From contig NZ_FVZN01000012.1 in assembly GCF_900168685.1 (NCBI RefSeq), forward strand, positions 283,344 to 347,343: a stretch of DNA of 64,000 bases. Direction: 5' to 3'. This document shows, piece by piece, positions 35,623-45,261 of this stretch. Source of the DNA: Solibacillus isronensis (GTDB taxonomy: Bacteria > Bacillota > Bacilli > Bacillales_A > Planococcaceae). A program made the translations under genes and the position numbers. Below the pieces are notes generated by a model that saw nothing but the letters and a program-made list of their open reading frames with translations, made no database searches and was not told where the DNA came from. Within the stretch, counting starts at the first letter, position 1; every line of letters starts with the position of its first letter.

Positions 35623-35687
35623 AACAATCTATCCATTGCAACACCTGAAGTAATTTCACCACTTGAAAAGTCCGGCCTCTTAGTTTT

Positions 35688-35864
35688 CTATGCCGTTAAA
35701 ATAATATTTATAAATGCTGTAAGGAATAGAACGTAGAACCCGCAACAAGCAAAAACTAATGCTTCTGATATCATCTTCCTATTTCCAATTAAAGCTGATA
35801 CTACCAATAAACCAATTCCCAAAAGAATAAATATTGGAGTTAATGCTATAAAAATAATATGTAT
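35688..35864 (-). CDS. Possible 58-aa two-helix membrane protein with non-canonical start
   Basis: The frame IHIIFIALTPIFILLGIGLL, VVSALIGNRK, ISEALVFACCGFYVLFLTAF ends at 35688. It has two membrane helices and an AAAGGGGGG site, but the codon at the right distance is ATA (35862-35864), not ATG/GTG/TTG. Either a rare start or a start-codon mutation. Confidence 0.35.
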   Translation of the reverse strand: MHIIFIALTPIFILLGIGLLVVSALIGNRKMISEALVFACCGFYVLFLTAFINIILTA

Positions 35865-36012
35865 CGCCCCCCTTTCAAATGTATTTCATAATAACTTATA
35901 CACCGTTGCCGTATAAGTTATTCCATTTTTTGAGTTATATTTATAATATTTATTTCTAAAGAAAACACCTAATAGCTTCTATGTAGTTTTATAAAGGAAA
36001 TTTCGAATATAA

Positions 36013-36357
36013 ATGGATTATTATGTTAAAATAATTGAAAGTATAGGAAACATTAAAATTTACACTGGAGTGAGAATAATAAAAAAATCAAAATGGACGA
36101 AGGGTATAACATATATTATTTGTTTTTTACTAGTGGTTCTTTATTGGAATATTGATTCTAGTGAAAAAATCCAAGCTGACTGGCTGCTGCCTATAATATT
36201 AATGAGTGAAGCCTTGTTAATAGTGAACATGGGACTTTTAATACAATGGCAAAGGAATTATGAAAAGGATAAGTCATGGTCATATGAATTTATTATTTTT
36301 GTACTTTGCCTCAATATTGCTGCATTAGCCTGGATTTCAGGACTTTTAATTACATAA
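36013..36357 (+). CDS. 114-aa membrane protein
   Basis: Three predicted helices (about 30-48, 58-77 and 92-112). The start is uncertain: ATG at 36013 has AAAGGAAA 13 nt upstream, while GTG at 36070 has GGAG close by. Convergent with the next gene and sharing its terminator. Function unknown. Confidence 0.5.
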   Translation: MDYYVKIIESIGNIKIYTGVRIIKKSKWTKGITYIICFLLVVLYWNIDSSEKIQADWLLPIILMSEALLIVNMGLLIQWQRNYEKDKSWSYEFIIFVLCLNIAALAWISGLLIT

Positions 36358-36370
36358 GAAAAGTAATATT

Positions 36371-36418
36371 AAAAAACAGCCAAGCAATGACTAACTAATC
36401 GTTGCTTGGCTGTTTTTT
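36371..36418. terminator. Shared bidirectional terminator overlapping a gene end
   Basis: Seventeen-bp perfect arms AAAAAACAGCCAAGCAA / TTGCTTGGCTGTTTTTT. The stop codon of the minus-strand gene (36391-36393) lies in its loop, so its last eight codons form one arm. Confidence 0.85.
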
Positions 36419-36816
36419 GATGTTTTTATTAGCGCTATTGTTTCTCGAATGAGGTAGTACCAACATACAATGACCAGGTACATAATTTGAAACGCCATGA
36501 TGATAACGCAACCTAATACTAATCCGATTATGAATGGATTGAATCGTTCGGTCATTCGTCCAGTTGCAAAAAAATCAAAAATAATTGCAAGCATGGTTAT
36601 TTTTGCAGCGTTTTTCGCGGTATTTAAGATTGGTCCATATACTGAATAACGTAATACTAGCAGTAAAATACTGATGAAAAATAGGTTTGGTATGTGTTGC
36701 CACATGAATTGCGGCGCCATCTGGTCTGGATAAAGGAAAGCTAAGATAGGCCATATTATGCCGAATATCGTAACGATCCAACCGAAAGCGACTGATTTTA
36801 CTAATTTTGTGTTCAT
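36391..36816 (-). CDS. 141-aa four-helix membrane protein
   Basis: Four hydrophobic helices with a Lys-rich tail (ALIKTSKNSQATIS). The ATG at 36814-36816 is chosen because AAGGAGAAT lies 7 nt upstream. The promoter region contains the long palindrome at 36855-36907. Not recognised. Confidence 0.6.
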   Translation of the reverse strand: MNTKLVKSVAFGWIVTIFGIIWPILAFLYPDQMAPQFMWQHIPNLFFISILLLVLRYSVYGPILNTAKNAAKITMLAIIFDFFATGRMTERFNPFIIGLVLGCVIIMAFQIMYLVIVCWYYLIRETIALIKTSKNSQATIS

Positions 36817-36854
36817 GTTGCCGATTCTCCTTGCTGTATGACTATAAATAAAAA

Positions 36855-36907
36855 ATATCAAACAAATGTTAAATTAACATGATTTAATTTTAACATTTGT
36901 TTGATAT
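36855..36907. repeat. Long perfect inverted repeat upstream of the membrane-protein gene
   Basis: Arms ATATCAAACAAATGTTAAA and TTTAACATTTGTTTGATAT (19 bp, perfect) around 15 nt. No T-tract, so more like an operator or recombination site than a terminator. Confidence 0.6.
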
Positions 36908-37078
36908 ATTGGTAATTACGTAAGGAACTGTTTCTTTAACTGTAGGCTCTTTTCGGACTAAAATATACACAAAAATTATGAGTTTCTTCTATTATATAGG
37001 GAAAAATATAGTTACATTTCAAAGGCGATTTAATTTGCTTAAAATATTTTAGAAACAGTATTCTAGCATTTGTTCTCC

Positions 37079-37972
37079 TTATAGGAATTCGTCAACATCT
37101 TCTGCGTGTAACTTAATATAATGCTGCATAATCGTTTGAGCAGATTTATGGCCTGACTGTTTTGCTATCGTTGGAATATCAGCACCATTTTTGTACATGG
37201 TTGTGATCTGAGTTTTTCTAAATGTATAAGGCGGGAAGTCTAGCCATTTTTTAATCATGGAGTTGTAGCTATCCTCTTTAATTTGAGCACTTGTATAATT
37301 GCCCCATTTATCAATCTTTCCTACGAAAAAGTCGTCTGGTTGCAAGTTAAATCGAATTATGTACTTTTTCACAGCTTGCACCGCTTCTAGTGTTAATCGT
37401 TTTCTTGCCATTTCCCCCTGTTTGATCAATTGCACATGCACAGTTCTTTTATCTAGTTCGAAGTCACTGACCTTTAATCGAACCATTTCTGATGGACGGT
37501 TAGCCGTATAAAGATTTACTAAACAAATAGCACGAATCCGTATATCTTTATCCTCTGCTGTATCGTACCGATCTATAAGGCGCAGTACATCGGATTGCTT
37601 TTCCACCTGTACCCCATGCATCGACTTCAATCGTAGATAATCCTCTGTTGAATACAATTTACGAAGCATTGTAATTTCAAGCTCTTGTTCCCCAGTCGGA
37701 CTAATGCCATGAACATTTTTTAACCAATACTTCACACCTGCAGCTCTACGGTTGAATGTCGATAAGCGTACTTTTGCTTTTGTTACTGAATCATGTAAAT
37801 AAACGATCAAGCTTTCAAAATCTACACCTAAGTAATGTTTGGAACAGAATCGCTCAAATAATTGAAAGTCGGGTTTGTACACATCCGCTTTTTTTATTTT
37901 GATACTTTTTATAGTTTCGTCCTTTTCGGCATTTAATTTGTAATTACCAAAAGACAACACTTTTTCTTCCAT
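37079..37972 (-). CDS. Tyrosine recombinase/integrase
   Basis: 297 aa. N-terminal SAM-like core-binding domain, then the catalytic domain with Arg in TANRPSEMVRLK, box II PPYTFRKTQITTMY (Tyr replaces the usual first His), and GHKSAQTIMQHYIK with the His and the nucleophilic Tyr. The ATG at 37970-37972 has GGGAGG upstream; upstream in-frame ATGs are too close to that site. It resembles mobile-element integrases of Bacillales. Substrate site unknown; the palindrome at 36855 or repeat at 38416 may be relevant. Confidence 0.85.
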   Translation of the reverse strand: MEEKVLSFGNYKLNAEKDETIKSIKIKKADVYKPDFQLFERFCSKHYLGVDFESLIVYLHDSVTKAKVRLSTFNRRAAGVKYWLKNVHGISPTGEQELEITMLRKLYSTEDYLRLKSMHGVQVEKQSDVLRLIDRYDTAEDKDIRIRAICLVNLYTANRPSEMVRLKVSDFELDKRTVHVQLIKQGEMARKRLTLEAVQAVKKYIIRFNLQPDDFFVGKIDKWGNYTSAQIKEDSYNSMIKKWLDFPPYTFRKTQITTMYKNGADIPTIAKQSGHKSAQTIMQHYIKLHAEDVDEFL

Positions 37973-38415
37973 ATAATATAACATCCTCCTCCCATAAAAT
38001 TTCACGAATAGGATTTTGAATTGTTTGAATTTTATACGATATTTCACTAACGTTACATCTGTTCACATTTTAGACACAATTCAATTCTCCCCCTTTTATT
38101 ATACCTATGAAAGTCCTGAATTATCAAATCCAGACAAGCAACGTTTTCTTGATTAGAAAAATATGGTTATATATTTCTTCGCTTGAAAATTTTTATTCTA
38201 AAACTCTTTTTTAGTATTGACTTTTTGGTTTTGTTGGTGTTTAAAAACGACTGATTTTTTCTTCATTAAATTAGTAAGAAATTGGATAAAATTTTAAACT
38301 CTTTAATTTTCCATTTTCTTGCTTTTGTAATCCCTATTTTTAACATGGGTATTTATGGTTTTATTTTTGGTGAAGTGATGTGAAATTCCGTTTTATGGAA
38401 TTATTTAGAAGGACG

Positions 38416-38471
38416 CTCAGACGAATCGAAATTAAGTTTTGCGATACTAGGTCTTACTCGAATCGTCTGAG
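38416..38471 (-). terminator. Inverted repeat after the interrupted gene
   Basis: CTCAGACGAATCG / CGAATCGTCTGAG, 13-bp arms with one mismatch and a 30-nt centre, 20 bp beyond the stop of the minus-strand gene. The 37973-38415 interval shows no gene. Confidence 0.45.
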
Positions 38472-38491
38472 AGCCATTTTGTAAGAGAGGG

Positions 38492-39013
38492 TTATTTAGT
38501 ATTTGTTAGCATATGTAGTACAGAATTTTTCATAGACTCCATAAGTTCTTCAGTTAATTCGTGATCTGCTCCCCAACATGGGTCTACTCGGTCGATAATG
38601 AAACTTGATATGCGTTCAATAATTTCTTCAGGCGTAATTAAATTTCTCTCGCTTGCTTCTTTCATAATTGTCGTCATTTTTCTAAAGTAACCGGCAAGAT
38701 CACTTGGGAAAATAAATGTTCTATCGTAAACATTAAATAAACGATAATATTCTTCAAATCCAGCACCAGCAACAATTTCTAAGCTTTCATCGTACTTCTC
38801 CGCTTCTAATGTTCGTTTAACTTTAGCTGCAACATAGGATTCTTTTTCATTTGCATACTTTAGGTAGACTGGCGGGATTTCAAACATATTTTCTGCTTCA
38901 AAAACAGTTGATACTTCTTCACCTAACAAATATTTAATTGGGTGACAATGACTTCCTTTAAACTGTAATTCTTCAAATATTAATTTCTCTGCAAGAGTTA
39001 AATTGCTTAAATA
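38492..39013 (-). pseudogene. 3' part of an unknown gene split by the Tn3 transposon
   Basis: The open frame reads from the transposon edge: YLSNLTLAEKLIFEELQFKG, SHCHPIKYLLGEEVS, and on to MLTNTK. From the first TTG it is 145 aa, but the frame is open right up to the transposon end at 39014. Joining across the target duplication continues upstream as KHDEIDSQYYLSN (53243 onward). Soluble and acidic; no domain recognised. Confidence 0.75.
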
Positions 39014-39051
39014 GGGGTCTTACCAACAAAACGCGGAAAACATACGCTAAG
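39014..39051 (+). repeat. Left terminal inverted repeat of the transposon
   Basis: GGGGTCTTACCAACAAAACG ... ACGCTAAG, pairing with 53201-53238 with one mismatch. Confidence 0.92.
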
Positions 39052-39110
39052 AGAATTTTGGGAGGAAAAAAGCCGATTTTCCCTACCTAAGGAATCATCG
39101 GCCTTTAGTA

Positions 39111-39239
39111 TTATTGAATAAGAGGGCGTAGTGAATATAAACTTGCTACTTTCTTCATATCAAATGTGTATTCGCCAAGAAAATTAATATGTTCCCATCC
39201 CAATGGAGAAATATGTTTTAGCAGGTCTTCTCGTAAACT
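39111..39239 (-). pseudogene. 3' remnant of a second Tn3-family tnpA
   Basis: The minus strand encodes LREDLLKHISPLGWEHINFL, GEYTFDMKKVASLY, SLRPLIQ and stop: the last 42 residues of a transposase close to, but not identical with, the one ending at 53140. The following non-coding DNA down to the inverted repeat is also related to the right end (AAAGCCGAT...ATCGGC). The left end thus derives from the tnpA end of a sister transposon. Confidence 0.88.
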
Positions 39240-39324
39240 TATATTTGTACACAGCTGCCCTATCTTTTTCAATCCCTAGTCGTACGAGGGAACATCCGCA
39301 AGCAGGACAGATTAATGTTTGCAT
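39184..39324 (-). CDS. Chimeric 46-aa frame: zinc-knuckle start fused to tnpA remnant
   Basis: MQTLICPACGCSLVRLGIEK, then DRAAVYKYK, begins a small CPxCG zinc-ribbon protein with TAGGAGGG before the ATG (39322-39324). It then runs out of frame through the tnpA remnant to a stop at 39184. The original protein is cut. Upstream 39325-39650 holds only an open C-terminal-like scrap (MVPEYLFDATIEGFKDGKTV). Confidence 0.4.
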   Translation of the reverse strand: MQTLICPACGCSLVRLGIEKDRAAVYKYKFTRRPAKTYFSIGMGTY

Positions 39325-39650
39325 ATTTTTCCCTCCTAGAATGATGAATTTTTTTATTCAATACCTCCATGATTTATGGATTTTAACTGTATTTTTGTAC
39401 TGTTTTTCCGTCTTTAAAGCCTTCAATCGTAGCATCGAATAAATACTCCGGTACCATGGCATATACGGATCGGCTCCTTAGTACAGAAATACCGGGTATT
39501 TTTGTAGGTTTTACCACCTTTGCATACTTCGCGTAGTTAGCGGTCAGAGATATAAGAAATCAGGTATAAAAGAGGGAAACCTGTCCTGAGCTGGCCCTGG
39601 GTTTCATCTTTCAGACCTGTGGCTCCTTCTGGTATCGTGGTTACTTGCGA

Positions 39651-40307
39651 CTAAATGTCACAGCATGACCCATTGGCAGGTCTAGATTCCTCGTAACGCG
39701 TCCCCATTAGGCGACCCAGTTCAAAGGCATCTTCTACAGATAACACTTTTCCCCCTGGATGTTGGTCAAGCCAGTCTTCGGCTGCATTCGGTGAGCTGAA
39801 GAAATGGACTTCGTTGCAGAATGCCGTACGAATCGAGGACATATCATCTGGCGTCACGATTGAGACAACGGCAGTGGAAGGTTCCACGCTTACAATGTGG
39901 TCCGGTTCCACATTCAACCGTATAGGTTCTCCGGTGCTGTGACAGGGTGACTCGATGTTGACCGAACGACCGATGAGTGCTGGAAATATAAGTGTGTCAA
40001 GGGCGCACCAGGCATATAGTTGCTTCCCATCAACCGTAAAGTGGTGAGGGGTAGGGATAAGGGTAAGACCTAAACCAACGACACGGCCTTGTTCGTCGAT
40101 TTCCACGCTTGGCAGAGACTGGAGAACTTTCTTCACCTCTTCAACAGGTTTTCCGGTCGTTGTCGCCATATCTTCAATGGTGACAGACTCCCCCCCTGCT
40201 AGCATTTGTAACAACGGGCGAAACAGCCACTTCATGGATTCTCCTCCCTCTCCCTTGTTCGACTGTTGGTCAAGTCGGGTTACGATTTCCTGAATTTCAG
40301 TTTTCAT
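39651..40307 (-). CDS. merB1: Organomercurial lyase MerB1
   Basis: 218 aa. Cleaves C-Hg bonds by protonolysis in the cytosol. An N-terminal winged-helix-like part is followed by the catalytic [15 protein letters not shown] (Cys101, Asp104) and [13 protein letters not shown] (Cys164), the Cys-Asp-Cys trio of MerB. The C-terminus ends CCDI, an extra thiol pair. AAAGGAGG precedes the ATG. Last gene of the mercury unit. Confidence 0.93.
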   Translation of the reverse strand: MKTEIQEIVTRLDQQSNKGEGGESMKWLFRPLLQMLAGGESVTIEDMATTTGKPVEEVKKVLQSLPSVEIDEQGRVVGLGLTLIPTPHHFTVDGKQLYAWCALDTLIFPALIGRSVNIESPCHSTGEPIRLNVEPDHIVSVEPSTAVVSIVTPDDMSSIRTAFCNEVHFFSSPNAAEDWLDQHPGGKVLSVEDAFELGRLMGTRYEESRPANGSCCDI

Positions 40308-40456
40308 GTCTTTTTCCTCCTTTGTTATTTTTTGTTCCTATTATTATTTTCGATATTACTTTTCATTACCTAAAAACTCCATTTGTTGGACTAATTGACC
40401 GATAAAAGCATCCTTTTCATAGCTTGTCTGATTTTTGAAACTTCATGGGCTCTACC

Positions 40457-41086
40457 CTATGATAAAAATTTTTTCAATTCGTTTCCAAAAGAGAGAGCTT
40501 GTTCCAAAGTCATAATTTCCCCTTGCAATTTTGGATGTTCTTCTTTCCACTTGTTTGCATGCTCAACTGAGCTAAAATAGTGAATTTGTTTACATGTTCC
40601 TCCGGCCCATGGAGCCTCAGAATCAAACGGCACTGTCCAGATTACTGTTGAATCAGGAGTTGTTTTTGCTAATTTTCCATTTCGGACAGTTACCTCAATC
40701 GGTTCACCTGTGTACGCACAACGGGAATGTATATCGACATCAGCAACCAGAGCAGTTGACAGCTCCAATGTCGATATTGCACACCAGGCAAATAAAGTTC
40801 GTCCTCCTAAATGAATCTGGTTAGTAGTCGGTATAATCGATAAGCCCAATGCCCCTACTATTTTTTGATCCGCCTCCCGAACGATCATCTGCCGTTGGGC
40901 TAATATCTTCACTACTGACTGAACTGTTTTTGTATTAATTCCCGTTTGATTTATTAAAGAACTTTCTGTAACTGCCTGCCCATCACGAATGGAGAAAAAA
41001 ATTGTCCGAAGAATAGGCACTGATTCTTTAGGCAGCTTAGCTAACAATAGTTCATAAAATTTTTTGAGTTCTGTTTTATTCTTCAT
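40457..41086 (-). CDS. merB2: MerB2, organomercurial lyase homologue with Asp-to-Ser active site
   Basis: 209 aa. The active-site pair is FAWCAISTLELS (Cys102, Ser105 in place of Asp) and GGTCKQIHYFSS (Cys165). The aspartate normally orients the second thiol and binds the Hg product. A natural Ser variant is, as I recall, reported for MerB2 of TnMERI1, and the D-to-S change makes E. coli MerB bind copper. Activity may therefore be weak or altered. Its ATG overlaps the merR2 stop (ATGA). Confidence 0.88.
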   Translation of the reverse strand: MKNKTELKKFYELLLAKLPKESVPILRTIFFSIRDGQAVTESSLINQTGINTKTVQSVVKILAQRQMIVREADQKIVGALGLSIIPTTNQIHLGGRTLFAWCAISTLELSTALVADVDIHSRCAYTGEPIEVTVRNGKLAKTTPDSTVIWTVPFDSEAPWAGGTCKQIHYFSSVEHANKWKEEHPKLQGEIMTLEQALSFGNELKKFLS

Positions 41087-41472
41087 TGTTTAAATCCCTC
41101 CATTTGATTGAATGCCTCTTTCGGGGAATCAAGGTACGATTCAATGTGTTTACGCAACTTTTGTAGTTCGTTGATTTGTTCGTCTATCTTGGTCAGTTTA
41201 TCTTTTAACAAATGTTGTAGATGCGGTTCTATCTCCACCGTATTTTTTTCGAAAATCACTATTAAATCTTTCATTTCCTCCAGTGATACGCCTAATGATC
41301 GGAGTTGTTTAATACCATTGATACAAAACACATGCTCTTGGTTATAAACGCGGTAATTACCTTCGCTACGCTTTATAGAAGGCAGTATCAATTCCTTTTC
41401 TTCATACAGTCGAATGGCTTTTCGACTGACTCCTGTTTGTTGGGCTAGTTGACCAATCGTTAAATCCTCCAT
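41083..41472 (-). CDS. merR2: MerR2, MerR-family regulator
   Basis: 129 aa. The N-terminal winged helix (DLTIGQLAQQTGVSRKAIRL) and long dimerisation helix are present. Only one Cys (VFCINGIKQLRSLG, close to the DNA domain) is present, and the three-Cys Hg(II) site of MerR1 is lacking, so its inducer is not evident. The ATG 41470-41472 has GGGGGGAG upstream. Controls merB2-merB1, probably through the promoter at 41521-41552. Confidence 0.85.
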   Translation of the reverse strand: MEDLTIGQLAQQTGVSRKAIRLYEEKELILPSIKRSEGNYRVYNQEHVFCINGIKQLRSLGVSLEEMKDLIVIFEKNTVEIEPHLQHLLKDKLTKIDEQINELQKLRKHIESYLDSPKEAFNQMEGFKQ

Positions 41473-41520
41473 TATCTCCCCCCTTTTCGTTAACTGGAAG
41501 ACCATCACTGAATTAACTAG

Positions 41521-41552
41521 AGTTTACAACGTTCACCTTAGGGGAAGGTCAA
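41521..41552 (-). promoter_or_regulatory. MerR-type promoter of merR2-merB2-merB1
   Basis: TTGACC, a 20-bp spacer carrying TTCCCCTAAGGTGAA, and TAAACT. The over-long spacer is the hallmark of promoters twisted open by MerR-family activators. Confidence 0.75.
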
Positions 41553-41773
41553 GTGCAATTTTATAATTTAAATACAAAGTTTAATCAGGAGATAGAAGTA
41601 ACATCATCTTTAAAATGGTGTTATTGCAACATTTCTATAATAAACTCGACATGAAAACCGTTTCCTTGATACTAGCGAGTATTATATGGTAACCCAAGGC
41701 TACCTTCGCGAATGGGTTTGCTTGGGGTAATGTAATTTATACATTCAGATTTTAAAGAATCTTCAATTAAAAC

Positions 41774-42140
41774 AACTTATGGAAATCTATCGTCGGGATG
41801 TATGCGAACCCAATCTAACAGAGTTATATCAAATTTTAATTCGTCTTGGTTACACTGTTCCAGCTCCATATAATGCTATTTCGGAATCAAAAACAGTTAA
41901 GGAACTAGGAGATATTCAAACGCCTGTTTATAGATGACCAGAAGATACTCATTGGACATTATTTCGCCGTACAGGGATTTATGGACTTTGGAATACTGGG
42001 GCAATTTCGAGCCATCGAGCAGACGTAAGTGATGCATTTATTCGTAATTATCATCGTGCAAATCGTTGCACCTAGCCACTGACTCAATGGCTGTTAAAAA
42101 GGGATTTATTCCTCTGCCACCATTAGTCATTCCTCGATAA
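41774..42140 (+). pseudogene. Decayed unknown gene between merA and merR2
   Basis: Open pieces LMEIYRRDVCEPNLTELYQI, RLGYTVPAPYN, then (after TGA) EDTHWTLFRRTGIYGLWN, then MAVKKGFIPLPPLVIP. The layout vaguely recalls DUF3231-type proteins, but the match is weak. At least two stops. Nothing else in 41553-42330. Confidence 0.4.
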
Positions 42141-42330
42141 TTTGTAGAGAAACTCAATCCTTTTTATTAAGTAAGTTTTATAGATTTCAATAGCAAGAAG
42201 ACTTAACCAAAGTGCACAGATTGTTGACATAATAAACCGTGTAAAACAAATATGCTATATAAATATTTCATTTCCTTAAACAGTTTAAAGTTAATTTGGC
42301 AAAGTACGGAAAACCTTATTCATAAAACAG

Positions 42331-42367
42331 AAAAAAGATTCCTGAGCAATAATCAGGAATCTTTTTT
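42331..42367 (-). terminator. Terminator after merA
   Basis: AAAAAAGATTCCTGA / TCAGGAATCTTTTTT 15-bp arms with a 7-nt loop. Confidence 0.85.
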
Positions 42368-42372
42368 CTAAC

Positions 42373-44268
42373 TTATCCAGCACAGCAAGATAATTTCGAA
42401 ACATCTTTATCAAAAGTTAGGACAGCCAGCTTCAATCCTTCTGCCATTGTTAGATATGGAGCCATCGTTTCTCTCAGATCTCCAACAGTTAAACCGAATT
42501 TCACAGCTAATGTTGCTGCATAAATTACGTCTCCTGCGTTTTCTGCCACTACATGCGCCCCTAACACTTTCAATGTTTTCGCGTCTGCCACTAATTTGAA
42601 AACACCTGTTGTTTCCCGATTAACGAGCGCTCTTGGAACAGCATCCAACGGCAATACCGATGTTTTCACTTCATATCCTTTTTCTTTTGCCTGTTGCTCC
42701 GTTAAACCAACCGTTGCAATCGATGGAGAAGTAAACGTAACGCCTGGAACCACTTCTAAATTGACCTTTTGATTTAGTCCTCCGATTGCATTACGAGCAG
42801 CAAGTCCACCTTCATAAGCAGCTACATAAACAAATTGGGGACCGAGAGTGACATCTCCAGCTGAATAAATTCGGGAATTGGTCGTTTTAAGATAATCATC
42901 AATGACAATTTCACCACGGGAACCAACTTCAACGCCTGCTGCATGTAAGTTTAATGATTCTGTATTTGGTTTTCTTCCAGTGGCAATTAGCAATTGTTCT
43001 GCTTCAATAATTCGCTTTTTACCATTTATCTCAACATGAACTTTTTTAATGTCTCCATCTTGCTCAACTCGTTCATAGGTTGCACCTGTTACTAAATTAA
43101 TTCCCTGTTCTGTTAAGGCCTTAGTAATGGCTTCTGAAATTTCAGGATCGTATTCTTTTAATAGACGCTCGCTTCTTTGAATCAAAGTGACTTCTGACCC
43201 GAGGTTATGAAATAGTTGTCCTAATTCCATGCCGATATATCCTGAACCAATTACGGTAAGACGATTTGGAACCTTCTTTAATTCCAATAAGCTAGTGCTT
43301 GTTAAATAATCTACTTCATCTAATCCGGGAATATTAGGTGCAGTTGAAGAAGCACCTGTAGCTATTAAAAATCTTTTGGCTGTGATTTGATTGCCATTTA
43401 CTTCAACTGTATTTTCATTTACGAATTTTGCTACACCTTTTATTAATTCAAAACCATAATCATCAATTAAATTCACATATTTTTCATTTCGCATCTCGGT
43501 TACTAAATCATTCTTTTGTTTTACTAATGGCGCTAAATCAACATTTGAAGCCGAAGTGTGTAATCCCACAAATGGATTATTTTTTGCTAGATGATTGATT
43601 TCCCCTGCTCTTAATAAGGTCTTAGAAGGAACGCATCCGACATTAACGCAAGTTCCACCCACCGTTCCACGCTCAATCATAGCCACTTTTGCGTTCAAAG
43701 CAACGGCTTCAATGGCAGATGAAAAGGCAGCTCCACCAGAACCGATGATGATGTAATCATAATCATAGTTACCTTCATCATTTAAACTTACATCTGTCCT
43801 TTTTTCCGATTGCACTTGTATTTCTTCTGCTTCGCCCGGTTGATATTGTGCGTCAGTAATCGCTGTTTTCGCGATATCAATGTCTACATCATACGGTAGT
43901 TCAAACAGTGCTTCTCCGCGACGAAAGTCTACTTCAATCCCTTTTGCACCTGCATTTTCAAGAGCAACCGCAATATGTTCTTCACAACCAGTGCAGGTCA
44001 TTCCTTCAACGTTTAGCCGATATTTTTTCAATAAATTCGTCTTTTGTTCCGATTGAAATTCTTCTGCTTCGCCCGGGTGATAGTTTGCGTCAGCAATCGC
44101 ATTTTTCGCGTCTTCAACTTTCACGTCATCAGGAAGCTCAAATACAGCTTCTCCACGGCGAAAATCTACTTCAATCGCTTTTGCACCCATGTTTTCAAGA
44201 GCGACAGCTACATGCTGTTCACAACCCGAACATGTCATTCCTTGCACGTTCACTCGATATTTTTTCAT
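42373..44268 (-). CDS. merA: Mercuric reductase MerA with two N-terminal HMA domains
   Basis: 631 aa. Two tandem metal-binding domains ([30 protein letters not shown]; near residues 10-70 and 89-150) precede the flavoprotein core. The core has FAD site [15 protein letters not shown], redox site [18 protein letters not shown] site [12 protein letters not shown] and the C-terminal Cys pair KLSCCAG that receives Hg(II). It reduces Hg(II) to volatile Hg(0) with NADPH. The two HMA domains are typical of Bacillus MerA. Confidence 0.97.
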   Translation of the reverse strand: MKKYRVNVQGMTCSGCEQHVAVALENMGAKAIEVDFRRGEAVFELPDDVKVEDAKNAIADANYHPGEAEEFQSEQKTNLLKKYRLNVEGMTCTGCEEHIAVALENAGAKGIEVDFRRGEALFELPYDVDIDIAKTAITDAQYQPGEAEEIQVQSEKRTDVSLNDEGNYDYDYIIIGSGGAAFSSAIEAVALNAKVAMIERGTVGGTCVNVGCVPSKTLLRAGEINHLAKNNPFVGLHTSASNVDLAPLVKQKNDLVTEMRNEKYVNLIDDYGFELIKGVAKFVNENTVEVNGNQITAKRFLIATGASSTAPNIPGLDEVDYLTSTSLLELKKVPNRLTVIGSGYIGMELGQLFHNLGSEVTLIQRSERLLKEYDPEISEAITKALTEQGINLVTGATYERVEQDGDIKKVHVEINGKKRIIEAEQLLIATGRKPNTESLNLHAAGVEVGSRGEIVIDDYLKTTNSRIYSAGDVTLGPQFVYVAAYEGGLAARNAIGGLNQKVNLEVVPGVTFTSPSIATVGLTEQQAKEKGYEVKTSVLPLDAVPRALVNRETTGVFKLVADAKTLKVLGAHVVAENAGDVIYAATLAVKFGLTVGDLRETMAPYLTMAEGLKLAVLTFDKDVSKLSCCAG

Positions 44269-44286
44269 GGTAAAAATATCCTCCTT

Positions 44287-44661
44287 TTATTCGACGGGGA
44301 GACCCAAGTCTGAAACCTCCGTCTTAATTGCATCTAAATTGGTTTTCGTATCATCAAAAGAAACCGTTACTTCCGCGGTGCTTCCATTAACTTTAATGGC
44401 TGTTTTGCCAGCACCTTCAACCTGTGCAATGGCATCTTCCACAACTGATGGCGGGCAGCAATCCATCCCTGCTATAACCATGAATGTCCCCGTCTTCTCA
44501 GCTTCAGTAATAGCTTTTACATCCTTCTCTGAATTCATAGCAGTTGTTTTCACTTCACTCTTAGATACTTCAGTTTTTTGGACTTCTTGTTCGTTACTGC
44601 ATGCACTAACCACTAGCATAAGGGATAGCAACATCATAATCCTGATTATTTGTACTTTCAC
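44287..44661 (-). CDS. merP: MerP-like mercury-binding lipoprotein
   Basis: 124 aa from GTG 44659-44661. Signal peptide with lipobox LVVSACSNEQ, a linker, then an HMA-like fold with GMDCCPPSVVEDAI (adjacent cysteines rather than CxxC) and the beta-alpha-beta pattern ending VSDLGLPVE. It would catch Hg(II) outside the membrane and pass it to MerT. A TTG at 44688 overlapping the merT stop is an alternative start. LspA-type processing applies. Confidence 0.8.
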   Translation of the reverse strand: MKVQIIRIMMLLSLMLVVSACSNEQEVQKTEVSKSEVKTTAMNSEKDVKAITEAEKTGTFMVIAGMDCCPPSVVEDAIAQVEGAGKTAIKVNGSTAEVTVSFDDTKTNLDAIKTEVSDLGLPVE

Positions 44662-44684
44662 ATAATACACCCCATTTTTTATAG

Positions 44685-44981
44685 TCAACTTTCAACTGAA
44701 AATAAGAAAAGAAACATGGTAAAAACAAGGAACGTTGTAATCCATAAGCCAATGACAGAACTTTTCCTTTTACCCTTTCTTCCATAAACCATATAAAAGG
44801 AGTACGCAAGAAGGACAATGGTAACGATGCTGAACAATAACCGATACTTCAACGAGTAGAATGCGATTGCGCCTGCAAACCCAGTGAGTCCAAGGGGAAT
44901 CAAGATTAGTGGACCCAGGCAACAACCCGCCATAACAAAAGCTGAAAATACAGTGGCTACTTGTGAAACTTTTTCTTTCAT
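44685..44981 (-). CDS. merT: MerT, mercuric ion transporter
   Basis: 98 aa with three predicted helices. The Cys pair FVMAGCCLGPLILIPLG in helix 1 takes Hg(II) from the outer-face donor. The ATG (44979-44981) overlaps the merE stop (ATGA). GGAGAAG precedes it. Confidence 0.85.
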   Translation of the reverse strand: MKEKVSQVATVFSAFVMAGCCLGPLILIPLGLTGFAGAIAFYSLKYRLLFSIVTIVLLAYSFYMVYGRKGKRKSSVIGLWITTFLVFTMFLFLFSVES

Positions 44982-45247
44982 GACTTGAACTTCTCCATGC
45001 TGCAACAATCATGTGTGGTTGTATCTTTCTTTGTTTCCTCTTTTGTTTCTGGATCAAGTTTTCTCCAGCCCTTGAAAAGAGCGAAAACGAATAACAGACC
45101 CATCATGATGAAAATAACATTTTTAAATTCCGTGAAGTATGATCCCAGTGCTGTTCCTGCAATCAACGGAAGTAGTAAAAACAGATGACACGGGCATGTG
45201 ATGAGTGCGACAAGAAACCAACCTGAACTTTTTATTATGTTTTTCAT
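44978..45247 (-). CDS. merE: MerE-like mercury transporter
   Basis: 89 aa, two helices, with LITCPCHLFLLLPLIAGTALG: the CPCH motif of MerE/broad-spectrum mercury transporters. The C-terminus adds THDCCSMEKFKS, an extra Cys pair on the cytoplasmic side. GAGGTGA precedes the ATG. Second gene of the merR1 unit. Confidence 0.82.
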   Translation of the reverse strand: MKNIIKSSGWFLVALITCPCHLFLLLPLIAGTALGSYFTEFKNVIFIMMGLLFVFALFKGWRKLDPETKEETKKDTTTHDCCSMEKFKS

Positions 45248-45261
45248 TTCTGTTTCACCTC

